Under the pieces are notes generated by a model that saw only the letters and a program-made list of their open reading frames with translations, was not told the DNA's origin and did no database searches. From contig NZ_JACHIP010000001.1 in assembly GCF_014203275.1 (NCBI RefSeq), positions 496,001 to 560,000 of the forward strand: a stretch of 64,000 nt of DNA, given 5' to 3'. Numbering within the stretch: position 1 is the first letter of the stretch; every line of letters begins with the position of its first letter. The position numbers and the translations under genes were made by a program. Source of the DNA: Granulicella aggregans (GTDB taxonomy: Bacteria > Acidobacteriota > Terriglobia > Terriglobales > Acidobacteriaceae). Below are positions 48,005 to 55,578 of the stretch, piece after piece.

Positions 48005-48976
48005 TCAAGGCTTGCCCGGCACACCCGTCGCATCCCCATTCGCATACTTCTCAACCCACTCCTCCGGCTCCTCTTCTTTTATCCAGAGCTGCCCAAGCTT
48101 TTTCTCCTGCGCCCACCGATATCCCCACATCGGGCCATACTTCGTGACGTAGGTATCCGGAATCGCATAAGCAGGATCGCTCTGCGCCTCAGAGAGCGAT
48201 ACAAACTTATAGCCACGCTTGCGGAATAGTTCGAGCACATCCCGAACGCTGTCCGCGTTCAGCAGACTATCGTGCAACAACATCACCTCAGGCGGCTCAT
48301 AGCCAAGCACGCGACGGTTCAACGCTGCATAGAAATCAATCTTCGTCGCGCTATAAGCAAGATACTCACGCCGAATCTTCTCGGCCGTCGCCATATCGTT
48401 CTTCCCTACGGCCACGGCATACGCTCCAGCAAATACGTAGTCCGAATTATCAATCGTGCAGGCCGCTACCTGGTGGCCGTAGTTGCTCACTTTCAAAAAC
48501 TCCGCGACGGAGTCGTGCTTGGCCTGCGTGTCTCCCGTGCTGTTGTAGGGAAAACGAAAGAATCTGACCTTTTTCCCCTTCGCAGCGAGAAGAGGATAGA
48601 GGTACGAGTCAGCACGGGCGATCTCCGTCTCCATCTCCTCCGCCGAAATTTCGGAAAAGTTTGGATGTGAATAGCTATGACTTCCGAGATCGAAACCAGC
48701 GTCCAGCCAGAGATCCAGCGCCTCATGTCCCGACTTGCCAGCCTCCTCCGCGGTCCGCGTAATGACAAAACCTGTCACGGGAGCACCCGCCTTCACCAAT
48801 CCCGCCACAAGCTTCCGATTCGTCTCCACAAGAACGCCGTGCCGGGGCGTCCCATCCGCGTTCATCGGCGCACAGTTGGCGCATGGAAGATCGTCCACCG
48901 TTATCGCAACCGAACGCATCTGTCCCTGCGCCGCGACAACCCCAGCAAGAAGCCAACATCCAACGAGCACCCGCAT
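48005..48976 (-). CDS. Secreted polysaccharide deacetylase family protein (CE4)
   Basis: 323 residues from the ATG at 48976. Short signal peptide (RVLVGCWLLAGVVAAQG). NodB-homology motifs are visible: SVAITVDDLP with the catalytic Asp and metal Asp, LGSHSYSHPNF (metal His pair), FFRFPYN (arginine motif) and VMLLHDSL (final His). These metal-dependent enzymes remove acetyl groups from chitin, peptidoglycan or other glycans, and the family has a few amidohydrolases. The insertion DLPCANCAPMNADG after motif 1 is unusual and cysteine-containing. The substrate is unknown. Confidence 0.88.
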   Translation of the reverse strand: MRVLVGCWLLAGVVAAQGQMRSVAITVDDLPCANCAPMNADGTPRHGVLVETNRKLVAGLVKAGAPVTGFVITRTAEEAGKSGHEALDLWLDAGFDLGSHSYSHPNFSEISAEEMETEIARADSYLYPLLAAKGKKVRFFRFPYNSTGDTQAKHDSVAEFLKVSNYGHQVAACTIDNSDYVFAGAYAVAVGKNDMATAEKIRREYLAYSATKIDFYAALNRRVLGYEPPEVMLLHDSLLNADSVRDVLELFRKRGYKFVSLSEAQSDPAYAIPDTYVTKYGPMWGYRWAQEKKLGQLWIKEEEPEEWVEKYANGDATGVPGKP

Positions 48977-49098
48977 CCTGCCATTGTAGGCGGCAGCATT
49001 CGCAACGTGGGAAGCAGCCACCGCCGCGCGGACAGGCCAAAAGATTGACGCGACCCAACACCTATGAAACTCTTCTCCAGAATCAGCCCGCACCATCC

Positions 49099-49587
49099 TT
49101 GAAGGAGCACCCCATCAAAAAGACCATCCTCATCCTGCTCTCGCTGATCCTCATCCCCGCCACCTCCTTCGCCGCCACCCCCGCCGAACTCACCAAGCCC
49201 GTCCACCAGTTCATCGACGGCTTCAACACCGGCGACACCAAGTCCGCCTTCGCCGCCTACGCGCCCGGCGTCATCACCATCGTCGACGAGTTCGCCCCGC
49301 ACCGCTGGTCCGGCCCCCACGCCGTCCAAGACTGGGCCGCCGACTACGACAAGCACGCCACCGCCACCGGCGTCACCGAAGGCAAGGTCACCGCCGGCGA
49401 CCCCTCCCGTATCGAGGTCGAAGGCACACTCGCCTACGTCATCATGCCCACCGTCTACTACTACAAGGAACACGGCCAGCCACTCCAAGAGGAGGGCCAG
49501 ATCACCGTAGTCCTCCACCTCGAACCAACCGGCTGGAAGATGCAGGGCTGGACCTGGTCCGGCGTAAAACCCCATCCCGCGAAGTAG
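49099..49587 (+). CDS. Secreted SnoaL/NTF2-like protein
   Basis: About 158-163 residues. Signal peptide KKTILILLSLILIPATSFAAT, then an NTF2-like alpha+beta cone: VHQFIDGFNTGDTKSAFAAY, HRWSGPHAVQDW, VTAGDPSRIEVEGTLAYVIM, EEGQITVVLHL and WKMQGWTWSG. Such domains are often steroid-isomerase-like or of unknown function. The start is problematic: no in-frame ATG or GTG suits. TTG 49099 has no Shine-Dalgarno, while AAGGAG at 49102 is 6 nt before an ATC at 49114, which would give an ATC-initiated IKKTILILL signal peptide. Confidence 0.8.
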   Translation: MKEHPIKKTILILLSLILIPATSFAATPAELTKPVHQFIDGFNTGDTKSAFAAYAPGVITIVDEFAPHRWSGPHAVQDWAADYDKHATATGVTEGKVTAGDPSRIEVEGTLAYVIMPTVYYYKEHGQPLQEEGQITVVLHLEPTGWKMQGWTWSGVKPHPAK

Positions 49588-49593
49588 CGGCCC

Positions 49594-50070
49594 TTACAAA
49601 ACCTTCGCAAAGTACCGAACCGTCTTGGCTCCGCCGTGAATCGTGTTCTGCCCGACCGCCTCAAAGCCCATTGCTGCATGAAACGCATCGGACGCAGCAT
49701 TCGGCGGATCAAGATTCACCTCGCAGACGACACGCTCCTGCCCCGAATCCTTCGCGAAGAAGAACAGATCCTCATAGAGCGCTCTGGCGATGCCCCTCCC
49801 ACGCGCGGCATCGGCCACAATCACGCGATCGATATACACAAACCTCTCGTATGCCGCCTTGAACCACGCAAAGTTCGGATTCTCATACCCTGCTTCCTGG
49901 TCGAGCGCGATCAAGAGCGCAGTCGCGCCTCCATCCACGCCACGCGCATAACAAGCCATATCAAGAAGCGCCTTCAGCCTCGACGCATCAAGCTCCGAAG
50001 TCTCCATCGCATGTTCGTTGTTCAGCGCCAGAATCGGACCAAAATCCAGCCCGTGCAGATCCTGAATCAT
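49594..50070 (-). CDS. GNAT family N-acetyltransferase
   Basis: 158 residues. The acetyl-CoA binding motif is VADAARGRGIARALYEDL; a later strand VCEVNLDPPNAASDAFHAAMGFEAVGQ is the usual GNAT C-terminal region with the FHAAMGF helix turn. N-terminal portion IQDLHGLDFGPILALNNEHA is typical of one uncharacterised subfamily. The substrate cannot be predicted. It lies 56 bp from the SDR gene and may be part of the same minus-strand transcript. Confidence 0.87.
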   Translation of the reverse strand: MIQDLHGLDFGPILALNNEHAMETSELDASRLKALLDMACYARGVDGGATALLIALDQEAGYENPNFAWFKAAYERFVYIDRVIVADAARGRGIARALYEDLFFFAKDSGQERVVCEVNLDPPNAASDAFHAAMGFEAVGQNTIHGGAKTVRYFAKVL

Positions 50071-50125
50071 CTTCTACTACCTCCTCCAGCAATGGAGCCG
50101 GACGCCCAGCGCCCGGCTCCATTCT

Positions 50126-50989
50126 CTATTGATTGTGCAGGCCCTCAAACTTTCGAGCATCCGGAAAGACCGTCGACAGCGTCAACTCCCGAAACTTCGC
50201 CGCCTCTTCCGCGCGCGCGGTTTCGGCACCCTTCACCCAGGTCTCAGCATCGCTGCCCAGGATCAACCGCTTCGGAACATCCTCCGAACTCGCCAGCTTC
50301 ACCACAACCTCGGCAATCTTCTTCGGATCACCCTCCGTATGGTCGCGAACCTCCGCCAACAGCTTATAAATCGCGCCCACCGAAGGCTCATACTCCGGCA
50401 GCAGCTCCGGCGACCTCTCGCCTGCCCTCTGCGCCCAGTTCGTGCGGATGCCGCCCGGCTCCAACGTGCATACCTTCACGCCGAACGGCGCGACCTCCAT
50501 CGCTACTGAGTCACTGAAACCCCCGACAGCCCATTTCGCCGCGTGATACGGCGAGTTTCCCGGCATCCCAAGCCGACCGCCGATCGACGACACCTGGAAG
50601 ATATGTCCGCTCTTCTGCTTACGCATCACCGGCACCGCCGCACGCGTCGTGTACACCACGCCGAACAAGCATGTCTCCACCACGTCGCGAAACTCCTCCG
50701 ACGTCATCTGTTCAAACGGAGCCATGTGGCCATAGCCAGCATTGTTCACCAGCACATCCAGGCGGCCATACGTGTCCACAGCCGCCTGCACCGCAGCCTT
50801 CGCGGCATCTTCCTCACGCACATCGAGCTTCACCGGCTTGATGCGCTCGCCGTACTGCTTTACCAGCGGGTCCAACTCTTCCAGCCGCCGCGCGCCCGCA
50901 ACCACACTGTCTCCCGCCGCCAGCGCAGCCTCCGCGATATCGCGTCCCAACCCATTTCCACTTCCCGTAATCAACCAGACCTTAGCCAT
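50126..50989 (-). CDS. Short-chain dehydrogenase/reductase (classical SDR)
   Basis: 287 residues. NAD(P)-binding TGSGNGLGRDIAEAAL (TGxxxGxG), the NNAGYG motif, the catalytic Ser in ISSIGGRLG-like SSIGG, and YHAAKWAV with Tyr and Lys. The oxidoreductase subfamily resembles many 'oxidoreductase, SDR family' proteins with unknown substrate. A TetR gene lies 80 bp upstream on the same strand, so the SDR is its likely target. Confidence 0.92.
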   Translation of the reverse strand: MAKVWLITGSGNGLGRDIAEAALAAGDSVVAGARRLEELDPLVKQYGERIKPVKLDVREEDAAKAAVQAAVDTYGRLDVLVNNAGYGHMAPFEQMTSEEFRDVVETCLFGVVYTTRAAVPVMRKQKSGHIFQVSSIGGRLGMPGNSPYHAAKWAVGGFSDSVAMEVAPFGVKVCTLEPGGIRTNWAQRAGERSPELLPEYEPSVGAIYKLLAEVRDHTEGDPKKIAEVVVKLASSEDVPKRLILGSDAETWVKGAETARAEEAAKFRELTLSTVFPDARKFEGLHNQ

Positions 50990-51069
50990 TGTTTGGCCCC
51001 CTGAAGATCAGATTCATAAATGAGCGAGTGGTTGCTCATTTATTCAGGCAGAACATTCAGGGCTAAAAA

Positions 51070-51639
51070 TCACTTTGCCATCCGCCAAAAGGCGTCGAAC
51101 CCCTTTTCGACGAGGACCGCCTTCTGCCGCGGCTTCCTGGCGACCGTGTCGATCACGGCATCCTGCATCGCACCCATCGCCGACGCGGCAAACCCCGGCG
51201 GCAGATCCTTGAAGACGCCGCGAGCCGCAATCTCGCCCAACGTCTCTTCCACCGCCCCGCGTTGTTGCGACCCGATCCGTTCCCTCGTCGCGACGGTAAC
51301 CACATCCGAAACGCCCAACTGCACGGACGCCTTGCGCTCCTCCGGCCTCTCGATAGACCAGTTCAAAGACTCCGTCCACACATGTCGAGCGCGTACTTGC
51401 AGCGTTGCCTTGTAAGGAAATTCAGCGTTGATCCGTCGGTATACCTCGCCTTTCAGTTCGAGGTAGAGCTCATTGAACAATTCGTCTTTGCTGGCGAAGT
51501 AAGTGAACAGCGTCCCTTCAGCGACATCCGCACCCTTCGCGATCTTTGCCGTCGAAGCACCCAGTCCCGACGCCGCAATCTCTCGCGCCGCCGCCTGCAG
51601 AATCGCCTGCCGCTTCTCCGGACTCTTAGCCCTAGCCAT
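51070..51639 (-). CDS. TetR/AcrR family transcriptional regulator
   Basis: 189 residues. The N-terminal DNA-binding domain reads SPEKRQAILQAAAREIAASG, then AKIAKGADVAEGTLFTYFASKDELFNELY, the TetR helix-turn-helix and the following helix. The C-terminal ligand domain is unspecific. The gene is upstream of the SDR gene on the same strand; the two probably form a self-regulated pair. Confidence 0.92.
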   Translation of the reverse strand: MARAKSPEKRQAILQAAAREIAASGLGASTAKIAKGADVAEGTLFTYFASKDELFNELYLELKGEVYRRINAEFPYKATLQVRARHVWTESLNWSIERPEERKASVQLGVSDVVTVATRERIGSQQRGAVEETLGEIAARGVFKDLPPGFAASAMGAMQDAVIDTVARKPRQKAVLVEKGFDAFWRMAK

Positions 51640-51679
51640 ATCCCGATGCTATCCCAGCCGTCACCCTGTACTCACTTCT

Positions 51680-51767
51680 GTGCCCCATTCATCGCGGCGT
51701 CCGGGGTCCCCGGCGAACGTTCTTTGTTCCCCGGGGTGGCAGAGCGATGAGTGGGTCTCGCCACAGC
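51680..51767 (+). repeat. Family B copy interrupted by another palindromic element
   Basis: TGTGCCCCATTCATCGC, then ~49 bp containing CCGGGGTCCCCGG-cgaacgttctttg-TTCCCCGGGG, then GCGATGAGTGGGTCTCGCCACAG. Compare the uninterrupted copies at 24335 and 34771, where these arms are adjacent. Confidence 0.8.
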
Positions 51768-51784
51768 TCTCCGCTTCAAAGAAA

Positions 51785-51832
51785 AGTGATCTCGACCGAA
51801 GCGAAGCGCAGTGGAGAGACCCCCGCATTTCT
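51785..51832 (+). repeat. Repeat family A copy without inner stem
   Basis: GTGATCTCGACCGAAGCGAAGCGCAGTGGAGAGACCCCCGCATTTC. Same ends as the copies at 12586 and 31427, with a simpler middle. Confidence 0.85.
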
Positions 51833-51849
51833 TCCCCCACCTCAGCACT

Positions 51850-51898
51850 GGGTGCCCCATCCATGGCTCGCCTTCGGCCATGGGTGGGTCGGCCACAG
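51850..51898 (+). repeat. Repeat family B copy
   Basis: GGGTGCCCCATCCATGGC, loop tcgccttc, GGCCATGGGTGGGTCGGCCACAG. It ends 5 bp before the stop codon of the yhaM-like gene. Confidence 0.9.
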
Positions 51899-51902
51899 CC
51901 CC

Positions 51903-52883
51903 TTACTCGTCCGCCAAAAACGCCTTCGAATTTAGCAGCGGCCGATCCATACTCCTCACCCACTCCGTCATCCCCGAGCCGCTCTTACCATTCGCCAGCT
52001 CCTTCGCGAACTCCGCGCGCATGTTCTGCATCTTCGCCTCAAGGTCATCGAGCGCGCTCAGCAGAATCGCCTCAGGCGTCATCGGCAGCTTGGGCGATCC
52101 AAACTCATACTTCCCATGGTGGCTCAGGATCATGTGCTCCACCAACACCCGCAGCTTCGCCGGAAACGGCTCAAGCCCAATCAGCTTCTCCCGTAGCATC
52201 CCCTGCGCAATCGAAATGTGCCCGATCATCTGTCCTTCAAGCGTGTAGGAGAAACTGCTCTTCCACGCCAGCTCCTTGATCTTCCCAATGTCATGCAGAA
52301 TCGCCCCCGTCACCAGCAGTTCTCCATCCACCTCGGGATAAAACGGGACTGTAGCGCGGCACACGCGAACCAGCGTCAACACATGCTCCAGCAACCCACC
52401 CAGCCACGCATGATGCAGCGACTTCGCCGCCGGAGCCACGCGATACGCCCCACCAATCTCCTCATCGTCGAGAAACGCAAACACCAGCCGCTTCAAATCC
52501 TCATTCGCGAACGCCGAGACATACCCACGCAGCTCCGCCCACATCTCGTCCACGTCATACCGCGTCGAAGGCTGATAATCCCCCGCATCGATCTCCGACT
52601 CCGCCGCAAACCGCATCTTGCTCAGCGTGATCTGGTACTTCCCCTGGTACTTCGAGATCTGCCCCTGCACCTTCACATAGCAGCCCTCGGCGCAGCTAGC
52701 CAGCGAGTCGGCAAACTCGTCCCACATCCGCGCTTCCATCGTGCCGGTCTTGTCGGCCAGCATCAGCGCCAGAAACTGCCCACCCTGCTTCTTCTCTCTC
52801 ACCTGCAGCGACGACAGCACAAAGTAGCTCGTCACCGACTCGTTATCGAACTTCGCCGCATCCGCAATAAAAAAATCTTTCAT
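51903..52883 (-). CDS. YhaM-like 3'-5' exoribonuclease (OB-fold + HD domain)
   Basis: 326 residues. An N-terminal OB-fold nucleic acid-binding domain (VREKKQGGQFLALMLADKTGTMEARMWDE, in pieces QFLALMLADKTGTMEARMW) is followed by an HD phosphohydrolase domain: HAWLGGLLEHVL, TGAILHDIGKIKEL and MILSHHGKYEFGSP, SALDDLEAKM. This is the YhaM/Cbf1 architecture, a 3'-5' exoribonuclease. It is followed by a family B repeat, not by another gene. Confidence 0.92.
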   Translation of the reverse strand: MKDFFIADAAKFDNESVTSYFVLSSLQVREKKQGGQFLALMLADKTGTMEARMWDEFADSLASCAEGCYVKVQGQISKYQGKYQITLSKMRFAAESEIDAGDYQPSTRYDVDEMWAELRGYVSAFANEDLKRLVFAFLDDEEIGGAYRVAPAAKSLHHAWLGGLLEHVLTLVRVCRATVPFYPEVDGELLVTGAILHDIGKIKELAWKSSFSYTLEGQMIGHISIAQGMLREKLIGLEPFPAKLRVLVEHMILSHHGKYEFGSPKLPMTPEAILLSALDDLEAKMQNMRAEFAKELANGKSGSGMTEWVRSMDRPLLNSKAFLADE

Positions 52884-52916
52884 AGATAGACAGGATAGTA
52901 CGTTCGCAAATGTTCG

Positions 52917-52945
52917 TTGACACCCTCGGAGTAAGGTGCTCTGAT
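52917..52945 (+). promoter_or_regulatory. Predicted promoter of the 53-kb module
   Basis: TTGACA, 17-nt spacer, TCTGAT, about 60 nt before the start codon at 53008. Good -35 box, moderate -10 box. Confidence 0.45.
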
Positions 52946-53007
52946 TGGATCAGTAGAGGTAGACGGAAGTTTGCCTCCAGTAGTGAAGGCGTGCCCAGAG
53001 GTTTTTT

Positions 53008-53862
53008 ATGTCTCTTATTTATGATGGGAAAGTTGCAGGTGTGGCTGGCAGTGTCGCCAAGCTGCCGATTCGTTCAATTGCAAAACCCATAGCTCCGCAA
53101 TCCGCGAAGGATTTACTCGTCGGCGCGCTCGCTGTTGCGACAGGCCACCAGCAAGCATCCGATATGCTTCAGAATGCGGCCCTCTCTCTAGTTGGAAGCA
53201 CGCTCGAAATCCAGACCGAGCTTTCAGCGGCTATGCTCCGTCTACTATTCAATGCCCAAGCCATGCAATTAATGCAGTCTGCACTCAAAGAGAGGGGTGG
53301 GGGCAATATAACCATCAAGCTCTTACCTGCGATAGCCGACAAAGTAGAGTCGGAAGCTGCAAAAGTAGCAACGCCTTCTCCCGCCCTACTAAGACTTGCA
53401 GAGAGTGCGGCCAGACTAAACAAGGTCAGCGACCAACTCACCACCCAAATAGAACAGATTGACGCCGCTCTCAAGCGACTAAACCTTGGCGTTGCTACGT
53501 GGGTCACGATTTCTGAAATTGAAGACGAGGATGGCAATTGGTCGCGGGAACAACTAGGCTACGTAAGAATTGGAAGCAGATGGGGTGTAGCCCTGCGGTC
53601 TTCCTCCGGGATGCGGGGCGATCCCGGCGAGCCAGATGAAACATTTTCCGCATTCGCGGATGCTCCGCGCCAACTGAGAATCCGGGCTGTCGAACACATC
53701 CCCAAATTGCTTGATCAACTCTCAGGGGAGGCTGAGGCGATGATTGCGAAGCTATCACCAAAGGTTGATGAGATTAGTGAGCTGACTCTTGCCTTCCAAT
53801 CATTCAACCTGCAAGCTGCTTCAGCTCCGATTGCGAAAACGGCACCGGCGGTGAAGAAATGA
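53008..53862 (+). CDS. Hypothetical protein, lower-GC module gene 1
   Basis: 284 residues, not recognised. AGAGG lies 6 nt before the ATG. Residues ~1-40 are hydrophobic/Ala-rich (GKVAGVAGSVAKLP, DLLVGALAVATG), with no clear signal peptide. The middle is predicted helical with possible coiled coil (AESAARLNKVSDQLTTQIEQIDAALKR in pieces). A short beta segment follows (LGVATWVTISEIEDEDGNW, QLGYVRIGSRWGVAL), then helices and an Ala/Pro/Lys tail. Base use is clearly less GC-rich than its neighbours, and ATA, AGA and TTA-type codons occur. The stop overlaps the start of the next small gene by 4 bp. The pattern suggests a horizontally acquired unit of unknown function. Confidence 0.7.
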   Translation: MSLIYDGKVAGVAGSVAKLPIRSIAKPIAPQSAKDLLVGALAVATGHQQASDMLQNAALSLVGSTLEIQTELSAAMLRLLFNAQAMQLMQSALKERGGGNITIKLLPAIADKVESEAAKVATPSPALLRLAESAARLNKVSDQLTTQIEQIDAALKRLNLGVATWVTISEIEDEDGNWSREQLGYVRIGSRWGVALRSSSGMRGDPGEPDETFSAFADAPRQLRIRAVEHIPKLLDQLSGEAEAMIAKLSPKVDEISELTLAFQSFNLQAASAPIAKTAPAVKK

Positions 53863-54038
53863 TGGCCTTCATTTCTTCACTTTCCATATGGCTCGGGATG
53901 AAATCCTCTATCGAAAGACTGACGTGGTTCTCTCTTATTCTGTATGCCCTGCGTCACAAGGAAAATGTCGCTGCGAAGTTCGGGCACGGAACATTCGAGA
54001 TTGTCGCAACGGGAAAAGGTTTGAGGAAGGTGCCGTAG
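53859..54038 (+). CDS. Small protein (59 aa), lower-GC module gene 2
   Basis: ATGATG start overlapping the upstream stop (ATGA); 59 codons then TAG. The translated protein begins MMAFISSLSIWLGMKSSI and has a moderately hydrophobic N-terminal half (TWFSLILYALRHKEN) followed by a basic C-terminal half (AAKFGHGTFEIVATGKGLRKVP). It could be membrane-associated. No family recognised. Support comes from the ATGA coupling, the shared lower-GC composition and the absence of any other frame. The gene is followed by a family B repeat. Confidence 0.55.
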   Translation: MMAFISSLSIWLGMKSSIERLTWFSLILYALRHKENVAAKFGHGTFEIVATGKGLRKVP

Positions 54039-54072
54039 GACTAGGTACCAACGTCGACACGTGAGTGGGTGC

Positions 54073-54112
54073 CGGGTGCCCCATATCTGGCGGTCTCATT
54101 GCCAGATATGGG
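54073..54112 (+). repeat. Repeat family B copy, long stem
   Basis: GGGTGCCCCATATCTGGC, loop ggtctcatt, GCCAGATATGGG. The stem CCATATCTGGC/GCCAGATATGG is perfect over 11 bp. It lies 35 bp after the 59-codon gene and may end its transcript. Confidence 0.85.
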
Positions 54113-54157
54113 AATGCGACCAAACACACCTCGCTGTATCCTTAACCCACCACCCCA

Positions 54158-55333
54158 ATGAACCGACACCGCCGCTCCATCACCGCACGCTCACTCGCTC
54201 TCATCCTCGTCTTCCTTGCAAGCGCCATCGTCGCGCTCGCCCAATCCCCTCCGCCACCGCCCCCCGGCCAGCCTCATCCCCGAGTCATCGTCTTTGTCCA
54301 CGGCATCCACGGCGACCGCAACAGCTTCCGCGCCGCCAACGGCACGTTCTGGCCCGACCTCATCCGCTCCGACCCCCGCTTCGCCTACTCCGACGTCGAG
54401 GTTGCCGAGTACCCCTCCCCGGCCTCGAACGGCAAGATGTCCAGCGTCCAACTCGCCGACCTCCTCTGGAGCAACCTTCAGAAAGACCACGTCTGGGACC
54501 ATCGCGAGGTCGTCTTCCTCGCCCACAGCCTCGGCGGCATCCTCGTCGAAGAGATGCTGCTTCGTCACCCCGCCGACGCCGCAAAGGTCCGCTTCATCGT
54601 CTCCTACGGCACCCCGCACGAGGGGTCTACCGTCGCGCGAATCGCCTCCCTCTACGACAAAGACCCGCTGCTCAACGACCTCAGCGACGCCAGCAGCAAC
54701 AACTTCCTCACCCAGCTCGAACACAACTGGCGCAGCCACGACACCGTCAACACCATCCACCGCTTCTGCGCCTATGAAGCGCAAGACACCGTCGACGACG
54801 AGGGCTTCATCCGCTTCTTCAAGCCCCACACCCGCGTCGTCAGCTACTTCAGCGCCACCTACGGCTGCGACGTCACCACCCCACCCCAGGAGATCCCCGC
54901 CGACCACATCACCATGGTCCGCCCCATCAACCGCGCCACCGCCGCCTACGACTTCTTCCGCCGCGTCTACCGCGACAACCCCGTCCTCGACGAGCAGGTC
55001 GTCCCCCGCGACATCATCGTCGGCGGCCTGACCGCCACCTGCACCCAGGCCAGCCAGAGCCCCGACCTCCAGGTCCCCGTCGCCCTCGACCCCACCCTCC
55101 ACGAGCGTGTCGTCTCGGCAACCGCGACGCTGATCGACACCGTCGACGTCCACGACATCAGCCCCAGCCCGCCCGTCGTCACCCACATCGACCCCAACGG
55201 CCTCGCCCACATCAACTACAGCTTCAAAGGCCCCAGCAAGAAGCTCCTCGTCTGCCTCGGCACCGGCCGTGCCTCGCTCAAGGTCTCCTTCTCCATCGAC
55301 CGCCAGGTCCCCCTCCGCGAACCCCAAAACTAA
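54158..55333 (+). CDS. Secreted alpha/beta-hydrolase, lipase/PGAP1-like
   Basis: 391 residues. Signal peptide SLALILVFLASAIVALAQ. The hydrolase core has VIVFVHGIHGDRNSF (oxyanion region), EVVFLAHSLGGILVEEML with the nucleophile serine in AHSLGG, and SYGTPHEGSTVA; the histidine is likely in ADHITMVRP. The N-terminal mature region has a run of prolines. The family (DUF676/PGAP1-like) acts on ester or lipid substrates; specificity unknown. The last ~120 residues form a separate beta-rich segment without recognised motifs. Confidence 0.85.
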   Translation: MNRHRRSITARSLALILVFLASAIVALAQSPPPPPPGQPHPRVIVFVHGIHGDRNSFRAANGTFWPDLIRSDPRFAYSDVEVAEYPSPASNGKMSSVQLADLLWSNLQKDHVWDHREVVFLAHSLGGILVEEMLLRHPADAAKVRFIVSYGTPHEGSTVARIASLYDKDPLLNDLSDASSNNFLTQLEHNWRSHDTVNTIHRFCAYEAQDTVDDEGFIRFFKPHTRVVSYFSATYGCDVTTPPQEIPADHITMVRPINRATAAYDFFRRVYRDNPVLDEQVVPRDIIVGGLTATCTQASQSPDLQVPVALDPTLHERVVSATATLIDTVDVHDISPSPPVVTHIDPNGLAHINYSFKGPSKKLLVCLGTGRASLKVSFSIDRQVPLREPQN

Positions 55334-55404
55334 CCCTTAGCCTTTGCCTCTTGGTTTGTCATTCACGCAGAAAATCCTCGTCTGCCCTTCACTCCGGCAA
55401 AATG

Positions 55405-55448
55405 CCCGGGTGCCCCATCCATGCGGTCTCATCGCATAGGTGGGACGT
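55405..55448 (+). repeat. Repeat family B copy, variant
   Basis: CCCGGGTGCCCCATCCATGCGGTCTCATCGCATAGGTGGGACGT with inner stem ATGCG/CGCAT. The rest of the 245-bp spacer 55334-55578 shows no other feature. Confidence 0.8.
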
Positions 55449-55578
55449 ACCCCCCTCACCCCGTCCTCAACCCAGCAATTCGTCGCACCACGACGCCACC
55501 ACCCACGCATTGCTAAAATCTCCCGTCAGCAAAAACCCGCACTTCATCACCCTCAATCGCTGTCGTAAAAGGAAGTTC

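Larger units (their letters stand above)
51640..51902. repeat. Composite repeat block (families A, B and a nested element)
   Basis: The 263-bp spacer between the yhaM-like and tetR genes is almost entirely repeats: an interrupted B copy (51680-51767), an A copy (51785-51832) and a complete B copy (51850-51898). In the first, a GC-rich palindromic segment with CCGGGGTCCCCGG and TTCCCCGGGG separates the CATCGC and GCGATG arms. Confidence 0.85.

Noticed and set aside
49064-49102. 12-codon leader peptide frame before the NTF2-like gene as a real gene
   Set aside because: No ribosome-binding site and no repeated or regulatory codons; mentioned only as a possible coupling element.
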